Positions 1-8,413 of a DNA stretch of 64,000 nucleotides are shown here, in pieces (within the stretch, counting starts at the first letter, position 1; each line of letters begins with the position of its first letter). This DNA comes from Vogesella aquatica. Its GTDB lineage: Bacteria; Pseudomonadota; Gammaproteobacteria; Burkholderiales; Chromobacteriaceae. The stretch is taken from the NCBI RefSeq assembly GCF_028548455.1, contig NZ_JAQQLF010000019.1:1-64000 (forward strand), given 5' to 3'. The position numbers were made by a program, and so were the translations under genes. A model generated the notes under the pieces. It saw nothing but the letters and a program-made list of their open reading frames with translations, was not told where the DNA came from and did no database searches.

Positions 1-130
1 CAAGCTGTCCAGTAGTGCGTCAGGTACGTTGTGATTTTTCGAGCTCATTGTGCCTCCAGACTAGGTAGCAGTTTCCTGCCAAATGTCCGTTTACACAAAA
101 TTCAGTACACGCCCGACTGCGACTACAATG

Positions 131-179
131 CTACGAATTACGTAGTATCTGAAATATACAGCACCTACGAATCTCGTAG
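131..179. promoter_or_regulatory. Two dyad operator-like sites upstream of the XRE gene
   Basis: Two nearly identical 15-base dyads lie in the leader of the HTH gene: CTACGAATTACGTAG at 131-145 and CTACGAATCTCGTAG at 165-179, with starts 34 bases apart. A candidate promoter (TTCAGT at 101-106, 17-base spacer, TACAAT at 124-129) would place the transcription start inside the first dyad. This arrangement suits autorepression by the downstream XRE protein. The dyads are seen; their function is inferred. Confidence 0.55.
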
Positions 180-197
180 CTATTTGGGCGCGAGACG

Positions 198-518
198 ATG
201 GATGCAAATCAGCTTTGGGGTCGCCGTCTAAAGCAGGCGAGGTTGGCCGCAGGCTTATCGCAAAAGAGCCTGGGGATTACGGCGGGCATAGACCCGTTTG
301 TGGCCAGTACCCGTATCAATCGCTATGAGCTGGGCGTGCACAAGCCAGACTTGTTGACCGCCAGTAATCTGGCCAAGACCTTGGGCGTGCCTTTGGCGTT
401 TTTCTATGCAGAGGAGGACGATATGGCTGATTTGATCTACCGCTACAGCAAGGCAGATACGGAAGCCAAGGCGCAAGTTGTGCAGTTGCTAGCAGCGAGT
501 CCTGGCTTAGCGGAATAG
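198..518 (+). CDS. XRE-family HTH transcriptional regulator
   Basis: A 106-residue protein with an N-terminal Cro/CI-type helix-turn-helix at about residues 7-62 (RRLKQARLAAGLSQKSLG, then INRYELGVHKPD) and a short helical tail. The fold is that of small phage- or plasmid-type repressors that bind short dyads as dimers. The ATG at 198 follows a weak ribosome site, and two dyads sit just upstream, suggesting autoregulation. Its 3' end overlaps the convergent gene at 507 by 12 bases. One TTGGCCGCA copy encodes its Leu-Ala-Ala. The target genes are unknown; the adjacent accessory genes are candidates. Confidence 0.85.
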   Translation: MDANQLWGRRLKQARLAAGLSQKSLGITAGIDPFVASTRINRYELGVHKPDLLTASNLAKTLGVPLAFFYAEEDDMADLIYRYSKADTEAKAQVVQLLAASPGLAE

Positions 519-1313
519 ACGACGGAGTTCGTTCACCACCTCAAGCAGCAATCCTTCCGGTAGTCCTTTGACCGATTCCGGCAACTGCATGGCGAGTAAC
601 CGTTGCCTGAGCTGGTCATGCTGCTGGAAGCGTGCAGCCAGGGCTTCGTGCAGGATGGTGCGGTACGCAGTGCTATCTGGCTGCGATTGCCAGGCTTTGC
701 GCAACGCTAACGGCCAGTGATTGAGATGGGCGGATGGCCAGATGCGGCCTGCCAAGACGAAGGGATAAGGGCTTTCTGGCAGTAACCAGCAGGCGGGGGA
801 ATCAGCGTTTTCAACGCGCCAAGTGCGGACTATTGGCGTGTGGCCCTGTGGGCTGAAGCTGATACTTCCGTCCAGTGCCGGCAAGTAGCTCAGCTGCCAC
901 GTGCTGTTTTGACCTAAGCCCAAACGCAGCCGCAAGGTAATCATGGCGTCGTCTAGCACCATGTTCGCCAGCATCAATCTGGGGGCGGTATCGGTGCCCA
1001 GCAGGTCTTTCAGTGCGTGGCCGCTGATGGTGTGACGGAGCAAGGTCAGGTCGAACCGTTTATCGCCTGTCTCCGCTGGTAGCACGCTCAGCCTGTAGCC
1101 TGGCGAAGTCAGCACACCATTAACCGAGACACCTTGTACAGTTCCGGTTGGCCGCATGCCGTAACGCAGCGGCGACCAGCACGCCAGCACCCCATCTTCA
1201 AAGTGCAGCAACACGGCACCGGCTAGCAGGCCGGGCGTCCCGTTATCGAGACGCCACGGCTCCACCAGCTCGATGTGGTGCAGCTGCTGGAAGTACAAGT
1301 CTTCAAGCAGCAT
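507..1313 (-). CDS. Hypothetical protein (accessory, 268 aa)
   Basis: I do not recognise this 268-residue protein. No signal peptide, membrane segment or familiar motif is visible. The N-terminal half looks beta-rich, and the last 70 residues are helical and Leu/Arg-rich. It starts 12 bases downstream of the stop of the 1326-1814 gene, so the two probably form one transcript. It converges on and overlaps the XRE gene by 12 bases. The context (small repressor, unknown pair, nearby tRNA) suggests an integrated or mobile segment rather than core chromosome. Confidence 0.6.
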   Translation of the reverse strand: MLLEDLYFQQLHHIELVEPWRLDNGTPGLLAGAVLLHFEDGVLACWSPLRYGMRPTGTVQGVSVNGVLTSPGYRLSVLPAETGDKRFDLTLLRHTISGHALKDLLGTDTAPRLMLANMVLDDAMITLRLRLGLGQNSTWQLSYLPALDGSISFSPQGHTPIVRTWRVENADSPACWLLPESPYPFVLAGRIWPSAHLNHWPLALRKAWQSQPDSTAYRTILHEALAARFQQHDQLRQRLLAMQLPESVKGLPEGLLLEVVNELRRLFR

Positions 1314-1325
1314 GGTGCACCGTCC

Positions 1326-1814
1326 TTAGCCTTTGGCATCGCGATACAACTCGGTGACCCCGACATACCAAGCGGGCCGCAGCTTGGCGATGTCACCCAC
1401 GCCGCTGCGCAGGTACAGCTTGGGGTCAGCGTGCGGGTATGGGTCGATCACGTAAGGCTGTGCCGATTTACCGTCCTGGCCCGTGTTGCGGTGGTAGAGC
1501 ACGCACCGGCCCACCTCCCACTCGGTGTGATAGTCGGTCATCACGATGGCGATTTCCGGCAACTCCGTGTAGCTGGTGCACGGCTTCCATGCACCGCCTT
1601 TCAGGTTGTTGGCGGCCAACAGCTTGCCGAGCAAGGTTTCATCCAGCCACGGATAAAACGGGCCGACCTTGGGCATGCCCAGCGTTTCGGCCTGCTGGTA
1701 CACGGTGTCTAAAGATTTGCTGCTGAGGGTCGCGATCACGGCCAGCAGATCGTCGTGGCGGTCTTGCTGGGCGACACGTTTGAATAAAGGTTGCAGAGAA
1801 GTGGGGGTAGTCAT
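1326..1814 (-). CDS. Hypothetical protein (accessory, 162 aa)
   Basis: A 162-residue protein without a family I can name. A clear Shine-Dalgarno AGGAG precedes the ATG at 1814, supporting a real gene. The middle and C-terminal parts hold conserved-looking pieces (GPFYPWLDETLL, YHTEWEVGRCVLYHR, YVIDPYPHADPKLY). A Cys, a His and an Asp occur in an order compatible with a papain-like or amidase fold, but this is a guess. It is the first gene of a two-gene unit with the 507-1313 gene. Confidence 0.6.
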   Translation of the reverse strand: MTTPTSLQPLFKRVAQQDRHDDLLAVIATLSSKSLDTVYQQAETLGMPKVGPFYPWLDETLLGKLLAANNLKGGAWKPCTSYTELPEIAIVMTDYHTEWEVGRCVLYHRNTGQDGKSAQPYVIDPYPHADPKLYLRSGVGDIAKLRPAWYVGVTELYRDAKG

Positions 1815-2065
1815 GGTGAAGCTCCTGATCCGGATGGAAAAGGCGCAGCGTCACCTGCCCGCAAGATGGCAAGTAAGGCGAAATCAACAGGGAGTGCCCA
1901 AGACGGGCGAGGAGGGTGGCTGCGCGTGGTGCCGGGCCGTGGCCGGTAGTAGGTACGGTGGCATTTTCACGTTATCACCGGCGAACAGGCTGGATCGAGG
2001 AGCGTAAAACTTTGGCAGCCTGCAGTGTCGGACGGTGCGCAATCCGTGTGGCGGGGCTGAAAAAG
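1815..2065. other. Non-coding stretch with no recognised feature
   Basis: Between the accessory pair and the tRNA terminator I see no supported gene. The short ORFs here have no ribosome sites or recognisable protein sequence. The region presumably holds the promoter of the two-gene accessory unit. No integrase and no duplicated tRNA 3' end is visible. Confidence 0.4.
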
Positions 2066-2093
2066 CAAAAAAGCGATGCACAGTAGCATCGCT
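2066..2093 (-). terminator. Rho-independent terminator of tRNA-Ser
   Basis: AGCGATGC (2072-2079) pairs with GCATCGCT (2086-2093) around a 6-base loop. On the minus strand the stem is followed by a run of six T. It lies about 90 bases beyond the 3' end of the tRNA gene. Confidence 0.7.
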
Positions 2094-2185
2094 GATTTGA
2101 TATTAACTTTGATAGTTGCGTTGATTTTTCGTAGCCGGTAAAATACCAAATTGCCTTTTAAATCAACACTTTATCAAGTGTGTAC

Positions 2186-2275
<90 letters not shown>

Positions 2276-2429
2276 GACTCAGTAGGCTGCGGATTATAGG
2301 TAGGGCTTGGGGGGCTGTCAACTGCTAACCATGCATTTTTTTGCCAAGCCTGCCCGCGTGGCGGTGGCTGCGGCATACTGCTGTTCGATAGAGGCCGCAC
2401 AGGCCCGCACAGACAAAGGGACAGCAGCA

Positions 2430-3584
2430 GTGAAACTCTCCAGACGGCTGGATGCCATCGCCCCGTTTCAGGTGATGGCCATCCTGGAAAAAGCCCGCGC
2501 CTTGCAGGCGGCAGGGCACGACGTGATTCACCTTGAAATCGGCGAGCCGGATTTTGCCACCCCGCAGGCTATTGTCGATGCCGGCCGCGCGGCGCTGGCC
2601 GCTGGGCATACCTTTTATACGGCGGCACAGGGTTTGCCACAGCTGCGCGAGGCGATTGCTGCGCATTACGCCAGCCAGTTTGGCGTGACGGTGGCGCCGC
2701 AGCGCATCATCGTGACTCCAGGCGCGTCCGGTGCGCTGCAGATTGCGCTGTCGCTACTGGTGGACGAGGGCGATGGTGTGCTGATGGCCGACCCTACCTA
2801 CCCGTGTAACCGTCATTTTGTCAGCCTGCTGGGCGGGCAGCCGCAGGCGGTGGCGGTGGATGCAGGCAGCCGCTTCCAGCTGCTGGCGGCGGATGCCGAC
2901 GCGCACTGGCAGGCCAATACCGTGGCGGCGATGGTGGCCACGCCGGCCAACCCTACCGGCACCATGCTGGCGGCAGACGAGGTGGCCGGCTTGGCCGCAG
3001 TGTGCCGTGCGCGTGGCGGGGCGCTGATTGTGGACGAGATCTACCAGGGGCTGTGCTACGGGCAGGCGCCGTTCAGCGCGCTGGCGCTGGCGGACGACGC
3101 CTTTGTGATCAACAGCTTTTCCAAGTATTTCCAGATGACAGGCTGGCGGCTGGGCTGGCTGGTGGTGCCGGATGCTTATGTCGAGCCCGCAGTACGCCTG
3201 GCGCAGAACCTGTTTTTGTGTGCGCCGGCGGCGGCGCAGTACGCGGCACTGGCCGCGTTTCAGCCGGCGGTGCTGGCCGAGCTGGAGGCGCGCCGCGCCG
3301 AGTTTGGCCGTCGTCGCGATTACCTGCTGCAGGCGCTGCCGCAGCTGGGCTGGCGTATTCCGGCGCAGCCGGACGGGGCGTTTTATGTCTATGCCGACGT
3401 GTCGGCGGTAACAGACGACAGCTTTGCCTATTGCCAGCGCGTGCTGGACGAGGTGCAGGTGGCGATTACGCCGGGGGCGGATTTTGGTGCCCATCAGGCC
3501 GGCCGCTACGTGCGGGTGGCGTACACCACCGGCGTGGAACGTCTGGCGGAGGCGGTGGCGCGTATAGCGCAGGTGCGCGGTTAA
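2430..3584 (+). CDS. Pyridoxal-phosphate aminotransferase (class I/II)
   Basis: A fold-type I aminotransferase of about 384 residues. Visible family features include the N-terminal IGEPDFATP, the PLP-binding stretch NPTGTML, DEIYQGL, and the Schiff-base lysine in SFSKYFQMTGWRLGW. The substrate is probably an aspartate- or alanine-type amino acid plus a 2-oxoacid, but specificity cannot be read. I chose the GTG at 2430 because AAAGGG lies 9 bases upstream and KLSRRLDAIAPFQVM is the usual family start. The open frame extends further upstream. A TTGGCCGCA copy follows directly after the stop. Confidence 0.88.
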   Translation: MKLSRRLDAIAPFQVMAILEKARALQAAGHDVIHLEIGEPDFATPQAIVDAGRAALAAGHTFYTAAQGLPQLREAIAAHYASQFGVTVAPQRIIVTPGASGALQIALSLLVDEGDGVLMADPTYPCNRHFVSLLGGQPQAVAVDAGSRFQLLAADADAHWQANTVAAMVATPANPTGTMLAADEVAGLAAVCRARGGALIVDEIYQGLCYGQAPFSALALADDAFVINSFSKYFQMTGWRLGWLVVPDAYVEPAVRLAQNLFLCAPAAAQYAALAAFQPAVLAELEARRAEFGRRRDYLLQALPQLGWRIPAQPDGAFYVYADVSAVTDDSFAYCQRVLDEVQVAITPGADFGAHQAGRYVRVAYTTGVERLAEAVARIAQVRG

Positions 3585-3614
3585 GGTTGGCCGCAGGGTG
3601 CGGGCCGGCTAGCG

Positions 3615-4505
3615 CTAGCCTAGCCGTGCCAGCCATACGCCGGCGGCCAGAGCAACAGCAGCGTGGCACCAGCTGAGCAGGCGTAGCTGCTGCGCCTGTG
3701 CCTGGGGCGTGCGCCAGCTAAGCATGAACGGGCGCGAGTCTGCCGGGCGGTGCAGGTGGTGGCTGGGCGGGATGCTGGCCAGGGTGCGGTGCTGTTGGTC
3801 TACGGCCTGGTGCGCGGCCTGGCGGGCGGCTTCCCATTCGTCGGGGTCCAGCTGGCCGTTGCCGTTCCGGTCAAAGCGCTGCAGCAGGCTGCTGCGGTCG
3901 GCTTTCCATTCGTTGAGCAGTAGCTGCAAATCGTCGCGCCAGGCTTGCTGGCCGGGTGGGCCGGCATGGGTGGTGACGCTGCCCAGCGCGTACAGCGGGT
4001 CGCCCTCGGCTATCCAGCTTTCCCGGTACTGGTATTGCTCGTCCTGCCACTGGCGCTGGTGCAGGGTTTCTACTTGCGCGCCGTCCGGCTCGATAACCAG
4101 CTGGCCGTTGCCCAGCTGCAGCAGCAGGGCGTTATCGCTGCTGTGGCGGGTGTAGTCTGTCAGTACGCTTTGGTGATCGTCGCGTCGCTGGCGGCTGGCG
4201 TGGTACCACACGCAGCGCATATGGCCATAGGGGGTGATCAGCGGTGGGCCGCCCACGGCGCGGGCGTGGCCGAAGAATTCGCCATAGCCTTGCACGGGTG
4301 TGGCGCTGCGGCTGGTGGGGGTGTCGGCTACCAGGCGGTAGCGGTGGTGGTAGCGCCACCATTGGTATAGGCCGAGTGTGCCTAGCGCAATGGGCGTGGC
4401 ATGCGGCCAACCAGGGGCGCTGAATAGCCACAGGGGCAGGGCGGCCAGGTAGAGTGCCAGGCTGGCGCGGCCACTGGCCAAGCGGCTAGCGCTGGAAAAG
4501 CGCAT
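3615..4505 (-). CDS. GIDE-domain membrane protein with EF-hand motif
   Basis: A 296-residue protein with N-terminal hydrophobic segments (about 15-50), a middle region like the bacterial GIDE domain (E3-ligase-like, but without an obvious RING), one canonical EF-hand-like loop around residues 214-228 (FDRNGNGQLDPDEWE) and a C-terminal hydrophobic helix. It overlaps the upstream lemA by 20 bases, so the two are translationally coupled. GIDE proteins commonly neighbour LemA. The calcium-binding loop between membrane helices suggests a calcium-sensitive envelope protein; its function is unknown. Confidence 0.7.
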   Translation of the reverse strand: MRFSSASRLASGRASLALYLAALPLWLFSAPGWPHATPIALGTLGLYQWWRYHHRYRLVADTPTSRSATPVQGYGEFFGHARAVGGPPLITPYGHMRCVWYHASRQRRDDHQSVLTDYTRHSSDNALLLQLGNGQLVIEPDGAQVETLHQRQWQDEQYQYRESWIAEGDPLYALGSVTTHAGPPGQQAWRDDLQLLLNEWKADRSSLLQRFDRNGNGQLDPDEWEAARQAAHQAVDQQHRTLASIPPSHHLHRPADSRPFMLSWRTPQAQAQQLRLLSWCHAAVALAAGVWLARLG

Positions 4506-5055
4506 TCACGTCCACGTCGCGTTTTTCTGCCTCGGCAAATCGCAGTGGCTTGGCGGGGCGAAAGCTGAACAGGCTGGCAATGACCACATCGGGAAACTGT
4601 TCGATGCGCACATTGTTCAGGTTGACGGCTTCGTTATACAGTTCGCGCCGGTCGGCAATGCTGTCTTCCAGCTGGGTAATGCGCAGCGCCAGGTGGCTGT
4701 ACTGGGCGTCGGCTTTCAGCTCGGGGTAGGCTTCGGCCACGGCAAATATCTGGCCGGTAAGGCTGCGCAGCTGGCCTTCCAGCTCGCCGATGCGGCCAAC
4801 GTTGGCCGCACGTGCGGCTTCGGATAGCATGGCGCGCGCTTCCATGATCCGGCTCAGGGTGTCTTGCTCGAACTGGCTGTAATGGCGGCACACGTCTACC
4901 AGCTTGGGCAGCTCTTCGTGGCGCTGCTTGAGCAAGACATCGATATTGGCCCAGCTTTTACTGACCTCGTGCTTCAGGCGCACCAGGCCGTTGTAGAGCA
5001 TGACACCATAGAAAAACAGTACGGCAAAGGCGGCAAGAAACAGGATGAACGGCAT
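4486..5055 (-). CDS. lemA: LemA family protein
   Basis: A 189-residue LemA protein: an N-terminal membrane helix (about 1-22), then a four-helix bundle with the family pattern YNGLVRLKHEVSKSWANID and LYNEAVNLNNVRIEQFPD. Start ATG 5055 is preceded by AAAGG. LemA proteins are envelope-anchored with a cytoplasmic bundle, and their role is unsettled. It overlaps the downstream GIDE/EF-hand gene. The gene contains a perfect 20-base palindrome made of two TTGGCCGCA copies, encoding Ala-Ala-Asn-Val-Gly-Arg. Confidence 0.9.
   Translation of the reverse strand: MPFILFLAAFAVLFFYGVMLYNGLVRLKHEVSKSWANIDVLLKQRHEELPKLVDVCRHYSQFEQDTLSRIMEARAMLSEAARAANVGRIGELEGQLRSLTGQIFAVAEAYPELKADAQYSHLALRITQLEDSIADRRELYNEAVNLNNVRIEQFPDVVIASLFSFRPAKPLRFAEAEKRDVDVNALFQR
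4791..4810. repeat. Tail-to-tail palindrome of two TTGGCCGCA copies
   Basis: A perfect 20-base palindrome inside lemA. TGCGGCCAA (4791-4799) and TTGGCCGCA (4802-4810) are separated by CG. It is a direct demonstration that the motif occurs in paired inverted form even within coding sequence. Confidence 0.85.
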
Positions 5056-5214
5056 GGGCGTAACCTTTCTGTAAGCAGCTGCCCGCCATTGTAGCGCCGC
5101 TTTGGTCTGCGCAGGCGGCGCGACCTATTCGTGTGGTTTATCGCGCATTGCGGCCGAGGGGCGGGGGCGAGCGCTGTTGCGCCACCTCTGCCGCGTTTAT
5201 CCAAGGGGGACACC

Positions 5215-6072
5215 ATGCAAACATTGAATATCGTCGGGGCTGGCCGCCTGGGCCAGAGCGTGGGGCGCCTGGCGGCGCTGGCTGGCTACCGTATCGGTAG
5301 CGTGTATTGTCGTAGCCTGGCTTCGGCGCAGGCGGCTTGTGCCTTTATCGGGCAGGGTATGCCGGTGGCTGGTTTGCAGCTGTTACAGCCGGCAGAGCTG
5401 ACTTTGCTGGCGGTGCCGGATGCGCGCATTGCCGAGGTGGCAGCGCAGCTGGCGGCTACGGGCACCTTGGCCGCAGGGCAGGTGGCATTTCATGCCAGCG
5501 GCGCGTGCGAGGCAGCCTTGCTGGCACCGCTGGCGGCGCAGGGTGTTCATTGTGCCAGCCTGCATCCGGCATTTTCCTTTGCCGAGCCGGCGCGCGCGGT
5601 GGCCAGTTTTGCAGGAACCCGCTGTGCGCTGGAAGGCGACCAGCGCGCGTTTGACGCCTTGCAAGCGCTGGCACATGCCATTGGCGGGCAGCCTTTTTTG
5701 CTGGGGCCTGGCGGCAAGGTGGCCTACCACGCCGCCCTGGCGGTAGCATCGAACTATCTGGTGACATTGCATGAGCTGGCGCAGCAGCTGGCTGCTCAAG
5801 CCGGTATTGGCCAGGCCGATGCCAGGCTACTGTTGGGCGACCTGATGCAGAAAACGCTGGCCAATAGTCTGGCGCTAGGGCCCGCAGCCGCATTGACCGG
5901 CCCCATTGTGCGCGGCGATGCCGAGACCGTGATGCGCCATCGCACGGTGATGAGCCCCGCGCAGGATGCACTGTATTGTGCGCTAGGGCAGGCGACGCTC
6001 AGCCTGGCGGCCGCGCGGCTGGATGAGGCGCAGCAGGCCGCCGTAGCGGCCGCTTTGGGTGGGGCAGGCTGA
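5215..6072 (+). CDS. Rossmann-fold / DUF2520 domain protein
   Basis: A 285-residue protein with an N-terminal NAD(P)-binding Rossmann motif (NIVGAGRLGQSVGRLAALAG) and a C-terminal all-helical DUF2520 domain, an organisation resembling 6-phosphogluconate/ketopantoate-type dehydrogenases. The substrate is unknown. ATG 5215 is preceded by AAGGGGG. It stands alone between divergent lemA and a convergent diguanylate cyclase whose stop lies 2 bases away. Confidence 0.8.
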   Translation: MQTLNIVGAGRLGQSVGRLAALAGYRIGSVYCRSLASAQAACAFIGQGMPVAGLQLLQPAELTLLAVPDARIAEVAAQLAATGTLAAGQVAFHASGACEAALLAPLAAQGVHCASLHPAFSFAEPARAVASFAGTRCALEGDQRAFDALQALAHAIGGQPFLLGPGGKVAYHAALAVASNYLVTLHELAQQLAAQAGIGQADARLLLGDLMQKTLANSLALGPAAALTGPIVRGDAETVMRHRTVMSPAQDALYCALGQATLSLAAARLDEAQQAAVAAALGGAG

Positions 6073-6074
6073 TG

Positions 6075-6977
6075 CTAGCCCAGCTCGATGCGATTGCGCC
6101 CGTGCTGCTTGGCGCGGTAGAGCGCAGCGTCGGCACGGTGGTAAGCGCTTTGTACGCTGTCGCCAGGTTGTAGCAGGGTCAGCCCGCCCGAGCAGCTGTA
6201 ATGGAAATCGGCCAGTGCCCCTATCGGGCGTGGCGGGTGCAGGCCGCTTAATAGCTGGTGCATCAGCAGGCTGGCTTGCGCGAGTGGGGTGTCCGGCAGT
6301 ACCAGCATGAATTCTTCCCCGCCCAGGCGGCCTATGCCGTCGCTGCGCCGCAGCTGGTTTTGCAGGTAGCGGGCAAAGTCCATCAGCACCAGGTCGCCAA
6401 AGGGGTGGCCGTGGCTGTCGTTGATACGTTTGAAAAAGTCGATATCCAGAATGGCCACGCAGTGTGTGCCGGAGCGTGCCAGCTGGGTTTCCAGCTGGGC
6501 CAGGATGTGGCGGCGGTTGCTCAGCCCGGTCAGCGCGTCGCTACTGGCGGCGCGCAGCGCCAGGTCGCGCGCGGTGCGCAGGCTGCGTTTGCCTGCAGCC
6601 AGGCTGCTGATGTCCACTGCGGTACAGAGCATCCAGCCGGCCTCGTTTACCGTTTCCGTCATCATGAGCCAGCGGCCGTCGTGCAGGTCGCTTTCCAGCA
6701 TGCGGTAGGCTTGCTTGCCGCGCCGCGACAGGGCCGAGCCCAGCCAGGTATCAAAGTCTGCGGTGCGAATGACGGTGCCGGTGTGCTCGGCGTGGTTATC
6801 CCGCATCAGCTGCACCCAAGTGGGCATGGCGGTTTCCGCCAGGTGGTAGGCCTGGCGGAAGGCCGGGTTGGCGTAGCGCAGCGTGTCGCTGGCGTCGAAC
6901 AACGCAACCAGTAGTTCGCTGCCCTGATACAGGGTTTGTAGTTGCTGGATGTGCTCGGTGTGCAGGGTGTTGGGCAT
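6075..6977 (-). CDS. Diguanylate cyclase with PAS-like sensor domain
   Basis: A 300-residue cytoplasmic protein. A PAS-like region (about 15-125) is followed by a GGDEF domain. The catalytic signature GGEEF lies at about residues 219-223, and an RRSD inhibitory I-site is placed exactly five residues upstream, so the enzyme is predicted to be active and product-inhibited. It makes cyclic di-GMP from GTP. It lacks membrane segments, so the cue is probably intracellular. No operon partner is evident. Confidence 0.9.
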   Translation of the reverse strand: MPNTLHTEHIQQLQTLYQGSELLVALFDASDTLRYANPAFRQAYHLAETAMPTWVQLMRDNHAEHTGTVIRTADFDTWLGSALSRRGKQAYRMLESDLHDGRWLMMTETVNEAGWMLCTAVDISSLAAGKRSLRTARDLALRAASSDALTGLSNRRHILAQLETQLARSGTHCVAILDIDFFKRINDSHGHPFGDLVLMDFARYLQNQLRRSDGIGRLGGEEFMLVLPDTPLAQASLLMHQLLSGLHPPRPIGALADFHYSCSGGLTLLQPGDSVQSAYHRADAALYRAKQHGRNRIELG

Positions 6978-7048
6978 GGCAGGCTCTCGCAGTCTCTGTC
7001 TTTATAGTAGCGCTTTAACAGTGAGCTGCAGCAAGCCAGGCATGCCGT

Positions 7049-7753
7049 TTAGCCAGCGTGAATCACAAAGATGGCCGGGCGTTTGTGGAAGTCTGGCGCG
7101 TCGCGTGGCCAGTCTTTTACCAGCCGGCTCACAATGGTTTGCGTGGGGGCGGTAAGGTCGGCCGCCACGCACAGGCGGGTGGTTGCGGCCAACGTTTCGC
7201 GCAGCTGCTGCAATAGCGCGTTGTTGCGGTAAGGCGTTTCGATAAACAGCTGGGTTTCGTTGTTTTGCCTCGAGCGCAGCTCCAGCGCCTTGATCGCTTT
7301 GGCGCGCTCGGCGGCGTCTACCGGCAGGTAGCCGTGGAAGGCAAAACACTGGCCGTTGGCGCCGCTGGCCATCATGGCCAGCAAAATGGACGACGGGCCG
7401 ATCAGCGGCTCGACGCGGTAGCCCTTTTCGTGCGCCAGGGCCACCAGCTGGGCGCCAGGGTCGGCCACCGCCGGGCAGCCGGCTTCGGATACCAGGCCCA
7501 GGTCCAGCCCTGCGGCCAACGGTGTCAGCAGGGCGGCCACGTCGGCCGGTTTGGTGTGCTCGTTCAGCGTATGCATCACCAGCTCGCGTATCGGCGTGGT
7601 GACGCCCAGCTGCTTCAGGTGCTTGCGTGCGGTTTTTTCGGCTTCCACCACAAAGTGGGTCAGGTGGGTTACGCGGGCGCGTTCGCCTTCCGGCAGCCAC
7701 GGTGTGTCACCTTCACCTAGCGGGGTGGGAATCAGATATAAAGTGCCAGCCAT
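7049..7753 (-). CDS. SAM-dependent methyltransferase, RsmI-like
   Basis: A 234-residue tetrapyrrole-methylase-fold protein (LYLIPTPLGEG at the N-terminus, VSEAGCPAVADPGAQLV, GPSSILLAMMASG). This is the shorter paralogue of RsmI, the 16S rRNA C1402 ribose methyltransferase, found beside yceF in many betaproteobacteria. Whether it methylates rRNA is unproven. Its ATG is directly joined to the yceF stop (TAAATG), indicating translational coupling. It contains two TTGGCCGCA-family copies. Confidence 0.82.
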   Translation of the reverse strand: MAGTLYLIPTPLGEGDTPWLPEGERARVTHLTHFVVEAEKTARKHLKQLGVTTPIRELVMHTLNEHTKPADVAALLTPLAAGLDLGLVSEAGCPAVADPGAQLVALAHEKGYRVEPLIGPSSILLAMMASGANGQCFAFHGYLPVDAAERAKAIKALELRSRQNNETQLFIETPYRNNALLQQLRETLAATTRLCVAADLTAPTQTIVSRLVKDWPRDAPDFHKRPAIFVIHAG

Positions 7754-8332
7754 TTATAGAATCTCCACGCCTTCGTTGTGCAACATGGTCACCAGTGCAA
7801 ACAGCGGTACGCCAATCAGCGAATTGGGGTCGTCGGCTTCAACCTTTTGCATCAGTGCGCCGCCCAGGGTTTCGCTCTTGGCGCTACCGGCGCAATGGAG
7901 GGCATCCGGCTCGCGGGTAAGATAGTTGCGGATCTGCTGCTCGGTCAGATTGCGCAGCGTCACCTTGGTGATGCCGACGTCTTCCTGCAGTTGGCCGCTG
8001 CGGCTGTTGTACAGCGCCAGCGCCGAATGGAAGACCACGGTGCGCCCGCTCATCCATTGCAGCATTGTCACGCCGTTTTCAAAGCTGCCCGGTTTGCCGA
8101 TCTGGCGGCCATCCAGCAAGGCCACCTGGTCGCCGCCGATGATCAGCGCGTCCGGATACTGGCTGGCCAGCGACATGGCCTTGGTGCGCGCCAGGCGCAC
8201 GGCGGTCTCTAGCGCGCTTTCATCGGGTAGCGGGGTTTCGTCGCACACGGGGGCGGCGGTAACGAGCGGCAGGCCCAGGCGGGCGACAATTTCACGCCGG
8301 TAAGGCGAGGTAGAAGCAAGAACAATCTGCAT
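7754..8332 (-). CDS. yceF: Maf-family nucleotide pyrophosphatase, YceF type
   Basis: A 192-residue Maf/HAM1-fold pyrophosphatase. Signatures are LASTSPYRREIV at the N-terminus, CDETPLPDES, GGDQVALLDG, HCAGSAKSE and DDPNSLIGVPL. The pattern matches the YceF branch (7-methyl-GTP pyrophosphatase) rather than YhdE. It hydrolyses non-canonical NTPs to monophosphates in the cytoplasm. The ATG at 8332 starts MQIVLAS, and the frame extends six codons further upstream to a TTG. It is divergent from yceD. Confidence 0.9.
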   Translation of the reverse strand: MQIVLASTSPYRREIVARLGLPLVTAAPVCDETPLPDESALETAVRLARTKAMSLASQYPDALIIGGDQVALLDGRQIGKPGSFENGVTMLQWMSGRTVVFHSALALYNSRSGQLQEDVGITKVTLRNLTEQQIRNYLTREPDALHCAGSAKSETLGGALMQKVEADDPNSLIGVPLFALVTMLHNEGVEIL

Positions 8333-8413
8333 GGTGTATCCGGTGGGCAAGCTGCAGCGGGCGTTTTGACAACGGCCACGCGCAGGGTGTCGATAGGTTA
8401 AGTCCTGATTGTT

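Noticed and set aside
31-231. 66-codon ORF at the left edge
   Set aside because: It overlaps the dyad operators and the XRE start, has no ribosome site, and its protein sequence looks like no family.
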